DNA of 64,000 nucleotides. It comes from Pachyseris speciosa (Eukaryota; Cnidaria; Anthozoa; Scleractinia; Pachyseridae). Both the position numbers and the translations under genes were made by a program. The stretch covers positions 687,501-751,500 of the forward strand of contig JAEMWC010000053.1 in assembly GCA_016490735.1 (NCBI GenBank). Reading direction: 5' to 3'. The notes below the pieces were generated by a model that saw only the letters and a program-made list of their open reading frames with translations, had not been told where the DNA came from and did no database searches. Below are positions 24,501-36,875 of this stretch, one piece after another; positions within the stretch are counted from its first letter, which is position 1; each line of letters starts with the position of its first letter.

Positions 24501-24759
24501 TTGTAACCGTAAAGCGCAGCTCAAACAAAGTACCCTAAGAATCGCTAGTTCTCTACATCGTCGTTGGAAACTGCTATGTAATTATGAATAAATTTATCTG
24601 TCACCCCAGAGGGGGGTGAATAGGGGTCAGCAAATCAAAAGAATCCGCAGAGGTATTTGTTTTCTCTTGGGGCACTATTCGACACTTTAGGATCTTAGAA
24701 CATTCAGATATTTTTGTAAACGTTCTTTAGTAACATAACTGACGTTAAATAAATACCTG
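21549..24759. other. Intergenic, few recognisable features
   Basis: Apart from the duplicated terminal-exon region, no gene seen. At 22810-22960 the words CAGGTGTTCAAAG, GGATAACTTTATCC-like and CACCGGATAAATTGC suggest a small dispersed element. Confidence 0.45.
22140..22345 (+). repeat. Duplicate of gene A terminal-exon region
   Basis: Diverged copy of about 21030-21290, including the TTTTAAATAG acceptor and an exon-like AATAAAACGATGA that has lost the original frame. Shows that the 3' end of the gene was also tandemly copied. Confidence 0.6.
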
Positions 24760-25473
24760 TCATGAAATTAGCCTACTGTTTATCCGCACTTGGCGCCCAA
24801 ATCGAGTAGTCGTTCCTAACAAGAAAATGGACCCTCTATCGAGTTCTGAAACAGCAGTTTCTGTCTCATCCTCGTCAGAGCTGGTGTCGTATTCAACAAC
24901 CTCAGCGTCACTGTCATCAGTATCTCTAGATCTGTAACTATCGGGCATGTCCTCAAAACGTTCCTCCTCACTTGCCATCCTTGCAGCGACTCCAGACACA
25001 ATGAGCCAGTCTCTCTCTGAGATATGGAGGTGCCTCCGGTAGATTATCTCTGGCATAGTTCCATGACGTGCCATGGTTGTCTCTGTCGATTTGTTCTCTA
25101 CCTGACTGCAGCTCCATATATGCAAGGCAGTAGTTACACATTTCCTCAACTTCCTTCTCCGGCCGACAGCTTAACGTTTGGAAGCGGAGGAATAGACGAA
25201 AGAAAAGAAAGCGGAATGTCGGCTCTGGCTCTGAATACCTCGAGTTATTATTTTTTTTTTTTTCCACTTGTAAAGTAGAAAAAAGTATACTGAGAAGGAC
25301 AACCGCTTCGTCGTATCCTTAATTCCGTTCCCAAATTCTCGACAGTATTCTTTCGAGGAGAGGGGTGGGTGTTTCACATGGGAAATCGAGTGTAGATCTT
25401 TAACATCCAAAGTCATACAGCTGAGGAGGCTAGTGTCAGAAAAAAGCCGCAGAGCAGACAAAAGAGACTCCAT
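24760..25473 (-). pseudogene. Relic of a second multicopy cnidarian ORF
   Basis: Minus-strand frames, read from 25473 down: LDVKDLHSISHVKH, EYCREFGNGIKDTTKR, then after a frame change EEMCNYCLAYMELQSGREQ, then in a third frame ENKSTETTMARHGTMPEIIY followed by an acidic region (DDSDAEVVEYDTSSDEDETE). The order DVE-LHS-H / ARDFGN-KE / TTMA-AGTLP is recalled from a repetitive ORF in coral genomes, usually of unknown function. Two or more frameshifts and a T-rich interruption at 25245-25265 show decay. Confidence 0.5.
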
Positions 25474-27084
25474 TCTCTTTAAGCCCCAGTCAGAAGTAAG
25501 TCAACAGACTTCACAGCCGCAGAAACCATTCCTTGGAGTCCGTTCAATGAAATTTCCGAGCAGCCTTCTACGCAACGCACTGAACGCTCAAACTCAGAAA
25601 GGACGTCCTTGCATTGTCCTACTTTTTAGACAGCTTGCTCCAATGTTGTTAAGGGACACTTTGGCCTTCCTCGTGTACTGAAAAAGCGTCACACAAATAT
25701 TCCAAAGCCTTTTAAAATTTCGCGATTTCACAGAGGAGTGACAAAATTTTGACTGTAATTTGACTGAGCGTCACAAACATAAACGACACTGTCAAATTCT
25801 ACGCAAACACCCATTGGCTGTTTCAAACTTGCATTCGGCTACTGGTCCATCTTGGCAACCTTCTTCTTCAAGGATAAGTTAAGTTCCACGATCCGTACTT
25901 CAAAACAAAATCCATCATCCACGCTAAATTATTGAAGAAATCCGTGATCAGTTGAGCCTTCGAAATCCTGAAAATCCGATATCCGATATCCGATATTTTC
26001 GCCAAATACGTTGATCCGCGAACCTATAGTTTGGGAGACCATGTGGTTGAAATTTTATGATTCTACTTAAACCCCAATTTTACTGTGATAAACAACCCTT
26101 CAAAATGGAGCCATTTCGCGGGTCGCCATTAAACAGCACTTTGATGAAATATTTATAAATAAATATTAAATATTGTCAAAGAGACGGGGCCGTAAATGAC
26201 CTAAGTAACGCCCACGGCGTCTATTATTGGTATGATACGATGGGGGAAGAGGAGTGGTGAAGTTATTAAGTATCAGGTGTTTAATAGAGAGAGACGTTTA
26301 TTAATGTTTAACATTGAACTTCAACTGTAACAACGGTATATTATGTGTAAGAAAAATCACAAGAAGAAAAGGGGTGTAAAACCATTAGTTTTCGATTTCA
26401 ATGTCCATTAGTTTCGTTGCGGTCATTAGCCATCAATAGAGAGGTTAAACCTTTATCGTGTTTCTGGCAAACGGCAGAGATGACCACGTGACCATTTTCC
26501 CGCCGTTGTTGCCATGCCGATCTTTGCCGTTTTCAACGTGAAGACGAGAAGTTTATACAATCCAATACAACACAATACAATTTTTATTGCGCCATCTCCA
26601 ATAACTCTAGGGCGCTTTACAATTTAAGTTTAAAAGTTAAACCTGGATAACAATTAAACAGAAAAAGCCCGATCGCCGTAAGATTTTAGCCTAGAGCGTG
26701 GAACGACGAGGTTCACGTTAATGAAAAACTCGAGTAAGAATTGCGTTTTTTTATTATGTATTAGAAATCGTGTGCCTCAAAGCAAAGCTACTTTACTTAA
26801 TTTTTTTAAGTAAAACAATTGTCTTGTATTGAATTTAGGGAGAAATTATCGGGAAAAAAATGCAAAACAGTGCTGTTAGCTTTGGACTGTTTTTCGTTTT
26901 TGACGTGCGAGGTAAGTTTGAACAAAATCAAACAGTTTTATGTTGCTGTTACTTTTTTTAGAGTTTTTTCGATAAATTATAAGGTTCCATTTCGGTGGCA
27001 AAAGTGGAACAGGTTATTGCACTTTTTAAGGAAATTATAACGCGGCGCCTCACGAAAGCGGACGACTGGGAGGACATTGCACAG
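25474..27084. other. Intergenic with a LINE-type tail
   Basis: At 26555-26700 the minus strand ends GGAGATGGCGCAATAAAAATTG, a non-LTR 3' tail type. An imperfect CCGATAT repeat lies at 25975-25996. No exon recognised. Confidence 0.45.
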
Positions 27085-27510
27085 TTTCTATCCGGGGGGT
27101 ACTCCCTGAAAAATTGGGTGGGGTGTGCGGCCCGCTTCCTGAAACCCTTACCCTATTTCAGACCAAAATCTGCGATTTTCCCTACCCTATTTCAGACCTG
27201 ACCAAAAGTTCGATAGCCTATTTCAAACCTATTTCACGTACACAGTTGGCGTAAACATAATTAAAAGACAAAAAAGAAGGGCTTTTGTGGATGGTCTTAT
27301 CGGCTAAAGATGAAGAAGTAGCTTCTTCTAAAAAACAAACTGAATTCAAGACAAGAGTGCACAAACCATACCCGATTTCAGACCAAAATGATCAAAACTG
27401 ATACCCTATTTCAGACCAAAACGGCTTAAAAACCATACCCTTTGGGGCCGCACATACCTATATAGCCCATATAAGGGAGTACCCCCTCCCCCCTCCGGGG
27501 GTTTCTATCC
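27085..27510. mobile_element. MITE with GGGGGTACTCCC ends and 9-bp target duplication
   Basis: Flanked by TTTCTATCC at 27085-27093 and again at 27502-27510. Inside, ends are G-rich (GGGGGGTACTCCC) and inverse (GGGAGTACCCCC); the interior repeats CCTATTTCAGACC words. A second, cut copy of the family is at 40883-41020. A 9-bp duplication fits Mutator-like elements; the assignment is tentative. Confidence 0.75.
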
Positions 27511-27639
27511 AGCTTATTTACTACAGAAAACAATCCAGTCCAGCTAAAACGGCGAGGATGCCGTGAGCGAAGCGAGCTTTTGGTGGCGCGAAAAATGGGA
27601 CAAGAGCAAAATAAATGAACCAAAACATCGAAAAATTCC

Positions 27640-27761
27640 TTTGCTCGGTATCGGTCTTTCTTTGCCAGAAATCAGGGCCACAAGTTTATTAGCCTGTGGC
27701 TACTACGTGCTACCCAGGATAAATAAAGTCTTTATTATTAGTATTATTATTATTATTATTA

Positions 27762-27810
<49 letters not shown>

Positions 27811-27812
27811 GG
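27640..27812 (+). mobile_element. LINE-type 3' tail with (ATT)n
   Basis: Ends GGATAAATAAAGTCTTTATT then about 70 bases of ATT repeats. The AATAAA-plus-microsatellite end is the pattern of non-LTR elements elsewhere in this window. No RT coding visible. Confidence 0.5.
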
Positions 27813-29054
27813 AAACGTTCGCTACGCAGGCTATCTGTCTACTTTCTCATCTGCTTCTGGTGTAATTCCTTAAATACTCAGATTCTAACAATCGCGTAAT
27901 CACGCCTTTTTTCCGTACGCTTTTGTAGTTCAATTATTGACCCTTTACTTACTACAAAAAGAAAAACAATGAAAAATGTGAGTACAAGAGTTCGCAATGT
28001 CTTCATTTGAGAAAACGTGTAAGTGTAGCTGTCTCAGTGTTTCATGATTTTCCTCTGTGGACTCACTTTCCGACTCACTTACTACTGCTGTTTACTCCCA
28101 CTGTGCAACCTGTTTCTTAGTGTGGCTTCTGATTTTTTGCCGTTGAAACGTTGAAAGATCATGACGTCTGGCAAAATCGACGACGTGACCATTGCGTGAA
28201 TTAATACTGATGCCACTTACGTAAGGCTTTTTAAACGATCAGAAATAATTATTTTCATTTGGAGGGGGAATTTAACATGTAGAAGTGTATTTTTAATATT
28301 TTTGCAAGATAATGTAAATAACTATAATCCAAGATAGTTTAGTTGCTTAACTAAACAGATACTATCATGATTGCAGAAGAGATTTCGGCAAAAATGGTGT
28401 TGGAATTCTGTAAAGGGGGCATTTTAGGAGAAACTGCTTTGAAACACACAGAAAAGGAAATTCTTTTGATCTGTCAATGCTCTTATGGGTCAGCTGCTGA
28501 TAAATGAAGGGAGGTTAAAGTACGTATGAACTCATTTAAGGCGATTGCCCAAGAAGCGACCAATTAATGTTTACCCGAGATAGCTTATCTACTAGCGACA
28601 AAATACTCACGGAAACAGATATATTAAGTCAATATCTTATTGAAGGGATTTAATATGTCGTTATTCAACGCTGTGGATTATTCCCGCACAATGCAAAAAT
28701 TTTACAATCTTTCTGTTACGGGTTTGGAAAATGTGCTAATTGTTGACTTACGGTTGACACGTTAATGTTGTGATAACCGCCATTTTAAGAGGCTTCCTAC
28801 TCGGCGCTGGTAAAAAGCCCGAAACTAATTTTTACACCCGATTTTAGACCGGCATTTATACTCTTTATAACTTCAATTTCAAGTTATTCGAAGTTTTACC
28901 GGGTACAAAAATTGTACCTCAAAAAAACACGCTAAATTACAAATTCTTCGAAAGTGAATTTGAGTTAATTTTATCGGCTTACCATGACCTCTAAATTTTT
29001 TTCAAGGGACCAAAATTGAAGTCCAGTTACTTGCGAAGACTTGAACAGCAATGT
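27813..29054. other. Intergenic, nothing recognised
   Basis: AT-rich, no ORF of note, no clear repeat ends. Confidence 0.5.
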
Positions 29055-30075
29055 TTAACCCTTTGACACCTGAACCGCCCAGAACCGCCCGTAAAAAACT
29101 CCCATGCCTCAAAACATTGCAACTTTCCCAATCGCACGAATATTGCCATAACTGTTAGTTGTGAGCACGAAATGGAATGTCCTTTAAATTTGGATATCCA
29201 ATAAATGCAAGAAACTTAGCGATTTTTACCAAATATGGCCTTTTGAGTTTGGACAAGAACGAAACTGACCGTTTTTAACGTCAAAGAGAAACGACAAAAA
29301 TGCCCCTTTTCGCCTTCATGTTTTTTAAGGAAATCATCGTCGAAAAGCCAAAATTCAACCATCATAACGAAATTCAGTCCTTTTTCTAGCTTAGAAATGA
29401 CTTTTTTTCTTCATATTCTTCTCCCGAGCGTAGATACAGCCTTTTGTTCCAGTGCATTCGGGCCTTCCCAACATTTTCAACATCTTGAGCGCATTGCATG
29501 CTGGGAACTAACGAGAATTTTTGACAGCACCCGTTCCTTCTCCCAATTCTTTCACATATAAACTAAGTCTACAGCCACTCCGACCTACCGCAAAAATTTC
29601 CTGCTCGTGGTCATCTTCAGCACTCAGAAATTCCAAAATATGTGGCGGTAGGTCGAGAAATTCATCAATAGTCGAGTCCCAAAGGTACTAAGTGTTCGAC
29701 CGGCCAAATTCCCAGTTCGTCGAGTAACAAGCCAAATTCAACAACAAAGTACATCACCTTGCTCGATTCTTTGAGAAAGTGGACTCTTAGCTACCGTCAC
29801 GCTTAATGATGCTCATCAGGCAGCCGCTAAAGATGAAAAATGGCTGTAAACTTAGCAAAAATCGCAAGCAAACCGAACTTCGGCCATTGTGGTTGCTTCA
29901 CGGATAAAAATAGCTACGTCAAAATGACGTTTTCAGAAACCTTGAGCCTCCAGTGCCTTAGGACAGCATTACTTTTCTCTGGTAGGTCAAATAAAGAGTC
30001 ACGAATTGTTATTCATCGTTTATAGGTGGAAAATCACTCCGAAAATGTAAAAATAGCTAGGAGTCAAAGGGTTAA
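29055..30075. mobile_element. TTAA-flanked nonautonomous element, 1.02 kb
   Basis: Left end TTAACCCTTTGACACCTGAA; right end, inverse, TTAACCCTTTGACTCCTAGC. TTAA at both edges and the CCCTTTGAC inverted end fit a piggyBac-type nonautonomous element. No transposase frame. Confidence 0.7.
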
Positions 30076-30464
30076 GACCCAAAAAGGTGATTTTGTGATG
30101 CGAATGCGAAAGGGCGAATATTATGGGAAGGTATTTTTCACGTATTTTTCGAATGCCTTTTAGGACATTTAGGCACGTAACGGTTTTTTTTTTTATTTTT
30201 TGGAGGTTTAAAAGAATATTACTACAAAAAAATTCCACCACGTTTCGTACGCTACTGTAGGGTATCTTCAGACAAGATATGAAGAATTTTGATTTTTTGA
30301 GATGTGCCACATATTTTCATTTTCGCTCGGTCTTAGTGGACATTCTCTCTTAATAAGTTTAAAGTTTAGCTAGTGACGATAGTTCATGGGTCCAGTTTAC
30401 ACACAGACCCATCCTTTAAATTTAGCTTGGCTCCATTAAAAGCAGAAAAGCACACATGTTTTGG

Positions 30465-30612
30465 GTGGATGGATAAATGGAGGGATGGATGGACGGACGG
30501 ACGGACAGACAGACGAGTGGACGGGCGGGTGGGTGGATGGATGGGTGGATGGGTGGGTGGATGGATGGATGGATGGATGGATGGATGGATGGATGGATTG
30601 ATGGATGGAAAA
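30465..30612 (+). repeat. (GGAT)n/(GGAC)n microsatellite
   Basis: Compound tetranucleotide run, GGAT with GGAC and GGGT variants, about 148 bases. Confidence 0.9.
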
Positions 30613-30674
30613 AAAACTTTATTTAACCACGGTAATTTTGTTCAATTCTTGCTCCCCGCAAAAACCTTGCAACT

Positions 30675-30741
30675 GCATACATACATACATACATACATAC
30701 ATACATACATACATACATACATACATACATACATACATACA

Positions 30742-30770
<29 letters not shown>
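30675..30770 (+). repeat. (CATA)n microsatellite
   Basis: Uninterrupted CATA repeat of about 96 bases, 24 units. Confidence 0.95.
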
Positions 30771-30772
<2 letters not shown>

Positions 30773-30779
30773 TTAATAT

Positions 30780-31100
30780 TTCCTTTGTTAAAGTCAAATA
30801 ATCTGCACCGGTTATCACCGGTGCCGCTCGATTGTGCAGTTTTTGGTTGTCACCAATGCCATTCCAAACAATACTACAGTAATCGAAGAAAGGTTCAACA
30901 ATAGACTGCTATGTGTTTAATAGGATAGATATTGGAACGAAAGGTTTGATCTTTCTCATGATACTTATGCCTAGACGACACTTTCTTTGAGACGCTTGCA
31001 ATGTGGGTATCCCATGTAAGGAATTCATCAATTTCCACGCCCAAGCATTTGCTGCAATTACCTCTATTCAAAGAAATTCCGTTTATAAACGCATGCATAT
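30780..31100 (-). mobile_element. LINE reverse-transcriptase fragment
   Basis: Minus strand: FINGISLNRGNCSKCLGVEI, LTWDTHI, SKKVSS, then after a frameshift PFFDYCSIVWNGIG and [16 protein letters not shown]. These are the late RT motifs of LINE elements (K-LGV-ID; P-DYCS-VW; QNRA-R-ITG). Both ends are cut and tetranucleotide repeats lie on either side. Confidence 0.75.
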
Positions 31101-31104
31101 TTTC

Positions 31105-31420
31105 TGGGGGGATGGATGGATGTATGGCTGACTGACTGACTGACTGACTACCTGGTTGCCTGGCTGAATAGATGAGTGGATGGATGAACACGACTTTTTT
31201 TCAATGTACACATGTCTCGGAGGAAACTTTGTCTATCTTCAGTACAAGTAACAGAACCAGCAAGTGGGTGTGGTATAAATGCAAGAAATAAAATGGCAAA
31301 ATAACTGCCCTATTATTAACTCATAAACAGACCGACCTGCTGAATGACTGCATGACTGACCGGCCGACCGACCGACCGACCGACCGTCTAACTGAGTGGC
31401 TGGCTGACTTACTGACTGAC

Positions 31421-31473
<53 letters not shown>

Positions 31474-31560
31474 CACTGGCCCTGGCCCTGGCTGGCTGGC
31501 TTGCTCTGGCTGGCTAACTGCGTAACTGGTTGACCTGACTACCAGACTAAATAAATGATG
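31105..31560 (+). repeat. Compound tetranucleotide repeats
   Basis: Runs of GGAT, GACT, ACCG, CTGG and a long (ATTG)n at about 31420-31472, joined by short linkers. With the runs before the LINE piece they make about 1.1 kb of related tetranucleotides. Confidence 0.85.
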
Positions 31561-32471
31561 AATATCCCGTCCGATCGACAGAAGTTTATAGACACCTCTA
31601 AAGACATCGCCGAGAGGTACCATTGTGGAAGTAAACGTTTGCCCAAAAATAAAAATCACTGTGAAAATTTGCATTATATTCAGAGCTGGGTCGCCTGCAA
31701 TTTCTTTAGACTGCCGCTTTTTGAGTCTACTCAGAAAATGGAATTTGACGTGAAAGTGGCGTCGTTAAGTCTTCTTTTCTTTTCCAAAAAAAGGTTTTTA
31801 GTCAGGGAAAATTTGATAGCTTCCGCTTTCCCATCTCGGTTGAATATTTGTTAAAAGTAGAGGAAACCGGTCTTACTGATGAAATTACCAAAGAGGTTAC
31901 AAATGATTCACCTCATGGTTTGCATGATTGGCATGTGTCACGGAAGTTGCTTATTGATTTCAGGTGTAGTTTTCACAAAAGAAGTACCTATTGTCATTCA
32001 GCAGGTGTGTGTACTTGTTATCACCGGTCGCAACCATTCAATTTTTATTACCTTTTCGATAAAGAAATCAGTTTCAATACTTGACAAGCTCAGTCGTTTG
32101 CATTAACGTGAAAGATTCACGTCCGATTCTTTAACCAGTGGTACTCGTAGCAACCTTAAACCATGGTAAGTTTAATGAGGCATCAGTAACAATTTCACCT
32201 CTCTGAGGGTTGGTTTCTAGTTATTCAATATGTGGACCATAAAGATCAGTCATTTTTCCCTTAAGTCGCATTTTCATTCCCTTAAAGGAGTAATCATATG
32301 AGGGATTATTACACCATACCCAGAAACAGAGACAACAACAATAATGTTATATACTTGTTCAAGCAATTACGACGCACCATGCATATTTTTCAATTAAAAT
32401 AATAACTGTTTGTCCCGCTGAGAACACGCGGCTTCCTGTCCACTTATCGAAGATCACATTTTACTTTTTAG
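31561..32471. other. Intergenic, upstream of pseudogene P
   Basis: No clear gene. Open frames near 31850-32100 lack domain character. Confidence 0.45.
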
Positions 32472-32556
32472 ATGAGTTCTGCGGTAACTTCTATAGTATT
32501 AATCATTGTTCTCCCAGGGCTTCGTCTTACCAGATCAAGGTACGAAGAAGCTGAAG
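32472..32556 (+). CDS. Gene P exon 1: signal peptide
   Basis: MSSAVTSIVLIIVLPGLRLT, a typical leader, then RSRYEEAE and donor G|GTATGT in phase 1. Found by looking for a leader exon with the phase used by its paralogues; undamaged. Confidence 0.7.
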
Positions 32557-34055
32557 GTATGTGATTAAAAGATACATAGTCTATACGGGATAAGCCGGGA
32601 GAAAACTTAAAATGTTGGTGAACATTTTCATCAATTTTGTTTCTCTTCTGTCTTTTTTAAGTGGTGCTGCCGAACTGGATAAGAATCTAGCGTGGCAAGA
32701 AATTGTTAGTTCGATATTTCATTGACCATTTAACACCATGAAAACATTTTAGTATGCCTGGTAACTTTTCCGTAGGTACCGCGACAGGTCACGTGCACAT
32801 GACGTCAAGTGGTTTACACATCGAGCGCGCGGGAACTGACAGCTTGCACATTTCCCTAGTCATTTCACTGTACAATCCACACTTACAGTCGTAGAATTTC
32901 TATGCATGTAATTTCCAAGCAATAGGAAAGGGCTCGTTGGGGTAAACCCTTTGATTGCAGTGCGCTGTACTCTGTGCACTTCTCCGAGAGTTGTTTCACG
33001 CCTCTCAGATTAAGCAATTTAATGCCAACGGATACTACCAAAGAAAGTAGCGATAACTCCATGGAATCTACAAGTGATAAGTCAAGAAGATAAACGCATT
33101 TTAATAACATGATCAGTTCCGGCTCTCCACTGTGCTAATAAACCGCCGGCGGGGAGATAGTGTTTGTAATTTTCACAACAAGCAAACATCGTCTTTCACT
33201 AGTTTCATTGGTATTTGTATTTAAGGCGTTTTTTGTCGCTTATCTTGGATTTAATGTTAATAACTCGTTCGTTCTCTCGAAGCTATGTTGTGGGATATTT
33301 TGTGAATATTGCGTTGATTTGGGGTATATTTGGGAAATGATAATTTTTTTGAATGGCAGACATGATTAGTTAAATTGAGGGAAATAGGAATGTTGAAGAT
33401 TTAATAAAGGTTTAAACTTGGGATTTCAAGTTAGAAATTACACATCCGAACTTTTAAAGCGCAAGATTCCCTCCAGATACTCTTTCTTAAGAACAAATGA
33501 TTTCTACTCCAGCAAACTACACTAAGAACTCTATCCAGCCTTGGTGACCGCTCTTTTACTGTGGCTGGACCAGAACTATGGAACTCTTTACCCCTACAAA
33601 TCAGGTCTTCTACTACATAAGAACTCTTAAACGTCAACTCAAAACCTATCTTTTTAGGAAGGCGTACGATTTAGTTGTAGTTCATTCTAATTTTAAGGTT
33701 TTAATATTGTTAAGTTAGTGAATCATTACATATTAGCTTACAATTCCATGTAATAGATATATCGCTCGAGGTTTGATTTTACCCTCACGCTCGACAAACT
33801 CAGCGGCGAAAGAGGGGCCTCTCGTAGTCTAATATTGGACAAGCTGGAGCGTATTATAATCAGTCTCACTAGTTTTCGAAATCCTCAACAGCTTTGAAAG
33901 GTGTTAAAATGCTCGACAATTACAAGTCATTATAAAAGACCTCACAGTCATCACTGGACCTTGTATTTCAACGCCTATCGCTTGGAAGTCTCCCTATAAC
34001 TAAGCAAACGTATCATCGGGATAAATGACATTGTTTTGGCAAAACAATATCTCCA

Positions 34056-34334
34056 CTAAACTTGCTCTTTTACCATAAACAAATGCAGTATGCATATTTG
34101 CGTCGGTGCTGTCGAACCATATGAGAACTGCGAATATATAGCTTCTAATATGGCCGGAGTTAAGCCGCCTCCAGCTCCTTCTTCCTCTGGTTCTTCGTAG
34201 CCTTCAGAGGAAACAGGCTCGTAACGGGATGGCTTCACGAGTCCGCCTCCGCCTCCGCCTCCATTTTGGCTCTCTATTGCCTCAGCAATACTCCTGAGGC
34301 TTGCATCAGAATCAGATTCTTCCGAACTAGACAT
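34056..34334 (-). CDS. Candidate N-terminal exon, acidic/Gly-rich protein
   Basis: Starts at ATG in good context (GAAAATGTC) with MSSSEESDSDASLRSIAEAI, a run of seven Gly, then SRYEPVSSEGYEEPEEE. A donor-like ATG|GTAAAA lies near its end. The Ser/Glu leader followed by YEPVSS recalls the N-terminus of cnidarian proteins with a P2X7-C-type domain, but that domain itself is not seen here. Lies antisense in intron 1 of pseudogene P. May be an insertion fragment. Confidence 0.35.
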   Translation of the reverse strand: MSSSEESDSDASLRSIAEAIESQNGGGGGGGLVKPSRYEPVSSEGYEEPEEEGAGGGLTPAILEAIYSQFSYGSTAPTQICILHLFMVKEQV

Positions 34335-34614
34335 TTTCCAATGTAGCTAGACTAGAAGGTTCCTAAAAAGGTGCTGTTCACAACAAATTCCACAGTGACA
34401 CTTAGATATTTCTTTTTATTACTGTCAACCATGTGACGACACTAGTGTGGTCAACCGCTGAGTACTTTGCTGGCTCAATAGTTCAGAATTTGTCGCACTT
34501 TGGTACCTTACTTCAAGCCCCGATCAGAGCAACTTTTCGACGATTACTGAGCATTTTTACATTCAATTAGCGACCCTTCTAAAAATATTATAAGTACTGA
34601 AAAGCCACTTTGAA

Positions 34615-34668
34615 TATTTATTTATTTATTTATTTATTTATTTATTTGCCATTTTCACAATATTTACT
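34615..34668 (-). mobile_element. LINE-type 3' tail (AATGGCAAATAAATAAAT)
   Basis: Minus strand ends AAAATGGCAAATAAATAAAT with (AAAT)n; similar tails at 19186-19260 (minus) and 62010-62057 (plus, GGCAAATAAA). Confidence 0.5.
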
Positions 34669-34963
34669 TTATCTCAAACTTTTTCGTTTCAATGGCACTT
34701 TAAGACGTACGATAATTGAATATCATTTTTAATATTTTGTTCCGACTGGACTTTCGACACTAACTGATGATAACGCGTCTCAGATTTAACTATCAATAGG
34801 GTCTTAAACATTCGGAAACCAGAATACTACTACTGTACAACATAATACGAGCTACCTATTTCAAGATCCATCCCAGTCTAGTATCACATATACAAAATAA
34901 CAACCGTCTTCGCTTTCAATTCCTTTACGTTATATATATATATATATTTTAAACTTTGTTAAG

Positions 34964-35304
34964 AGCACCACGCACAAAATGACATGAAAGTGAGCGATAC
35001 TCCAGAGTTTAAACGAGTGGGCTGTTTCAAGGACAATGGTACCGTGCCCCGACCGCTTCCCAAGATGATCGCTAATTTCCGGGGTCGCATCAATTGGTCC
35101 AATTTAAATCGCACCATCGCCGACTGTGCTCGGAAGGTTAACGAGAGAGGCTTCCATTACTTTGGGATTCAGTTTTATGGTGAATGTTGGAGTGGAGTGA
35201 ACGCAGAGTATACGTATAACAACAACAACAAGGGCAATCTAAAGAGTGTTATAAAGGCGTAGGGTAAGGGTACGCCAATTTCGTATATGCCTTCGTGGAG
35301 AAAG
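34964..35304 (+). pseudogene. Gene P exon 2: WSC-like domain, frameshift and stop
   Basis: KRVGCFKDNGTVPRPLPKMI, then IADCARKVNERGFHYFGIQF, YGECWSG; closest to the domain of genes B and C (GECWSG, NFVY end). After AAAGAGTG the frame must move by one base to give CYKGVG and YANFVYAFVEK, and the Lys in GVGKG is TAA (35265-35267). Donor G|GTAAGT is intact. A second possible acceptor at 34990/34991 also keeps phase 1. Confidence 0.75.
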
Positions 35305-36359
35305 GTAAGTGAATCAACTTAAACACAAAAACAATAGCTTGGAATTAGCCTGCGCTTAGCTATACTTTCTGCCGCCAAGACCATGCAATACCAGGAGTTT
35401 TACAGCTCCCCCACATCTCCTAGGCTGCCAGTAAAACTAATTAACCACTGGCATTCTGTCATTTTTCTATTAGTGTTGCCAATACCCAAATATCGACTTG
35501 GTTACAGAGACGACCTTGCATAACGTTAAGCATGGTCTGATAAGAAGTTAGTCAAACTTCATTGCATGAGGGACACCATCACGCAAATAGTACGCAAGTT
35601 ACCCAAGTTTACCTGGCGCTGGTTGTCGGTTAATTTTCTTGTACAGCGTAAGGTAATACTTTTTCTTACATTTAAGGCCTTGTTTGGCCTAGCAGCTTGC
35701 TGTGTCAGTTAGCAAGCTGCCATTTATTTGATCATCGAATCAGTTTCTGTTAGCTATTCAAACAGCAACAACAAAAAAAGAGATAAGGGTACCGTACATT
35801 CGCTGTTGCAACCACTAACTGAGGGAATTACTACTATTCACAATTCACGGAAGGTAGTGAAACAATGTCATGTTGTCAATTCAAATAACACTTAAAGGGT
35901 TACCTCTTCCATAGTGTATCTCGTTTATATAAGACCCTTAGATAACTGCCGATCTTTTTTAAGGTTGATACATTTTATGCTAAGCAACTTCGACAATTAC
36001 TTATTAGTACTTATTACTTATTACTATTAGTATGTTAGTTTCACTAGAGAGATGGTCAATTATTATCACGATCCTTTAATTTCATCCTGGTGACGCGTGA
36101 GGAATATTTAAAGAGTCGTGATTGTTTTAGGATGCATAAACAATTTGCACTATGTATCGTTTTTTATCCTTTTTAACTCCTCCTTGGAGAAGTAGCTCCA
36201 AGTCATCCAAAAGAAACGAAACCGTGGGATTATGACCACCAAATTAACTATCAAATGAAGGCTACGAAGCATAATATAACATTTCGAAGGTTGCAGGCAA
36301 GCAATGTTTACAAAATTTACTATTGTTGTAACGAATATGACTGCGGCTACGTTTTGTAG
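35305..36359. other. Intron of pseudogene P
   Basis: No exon seen. A small hairpin (AGCAGCTTGCT/AGCAAGCTGCC) lies at about 35691-35720. Confidence 0.5.
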
Positions 36360-36503
36360 ACATGACTGTACGGCTTGTTAACGGCTCGAGCAGAAGTAAG
36401 GGACGCAAAGAGGTGTTTCATAGAGGACAATGGGGCACCGTGTGCGACAAGGATTGGGACAAGCGTGATGCAAATGTCGTGTGTCGTATGCTGGGCTTTT
36501 TAG
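36360..36503 (+). CDS. Gene P exon 3: SRCR domain 1, first half
   Basis: 144 bp, phase 1-1. [40 protein letters not shown] and RMLGF are the standard first half of a scavenger receptor cysteine-rich domain with the first two cysteines. Undamaged. Confidence 0.9.
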
Positions 36504-36875
36504 GTATGCATACAACTAATTCCATTTGTGAGCTTTGAAGTTCTTTGGTACCCACTCCTTTTGCAAGCTGATTAGTCAGTCACTAAATAAGACAGACAGT
36601 ATACCTGTCAGTCAGTCGATCGGTCAGTCGTTTGTTTGGTTGGTTTGGTATAGTTTTGTTGGTTATTTAGTCCAATTAGATGCGCCTTTCTTAGAGTTGT
36701 TTTAAATCGCTAGATAGAAAGACAAAACTAGCAAAACCTTTTTGTCTGCATCGCTGAATCACAAAGATGGAAACAGGACCTGAATGAACACATGTAAACA
36801 AATCAAACCTTCAAAGCTTCCTCATGACTGCTTCACAGTGCTAAACGGAATCAGTTCAGAACATCAGTTCAGACC

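Noticed and set aside
30373..30801. A 142-codon frame rich in DGW and HTYI repeats
   Set aside because: Translation of tetranucleotide microsatellites, not a protein.
31321..31674. A 117-codon minus-strand frame with NQSI repeats
   Set aside because: Same cause: (ATTG)n and related runs.
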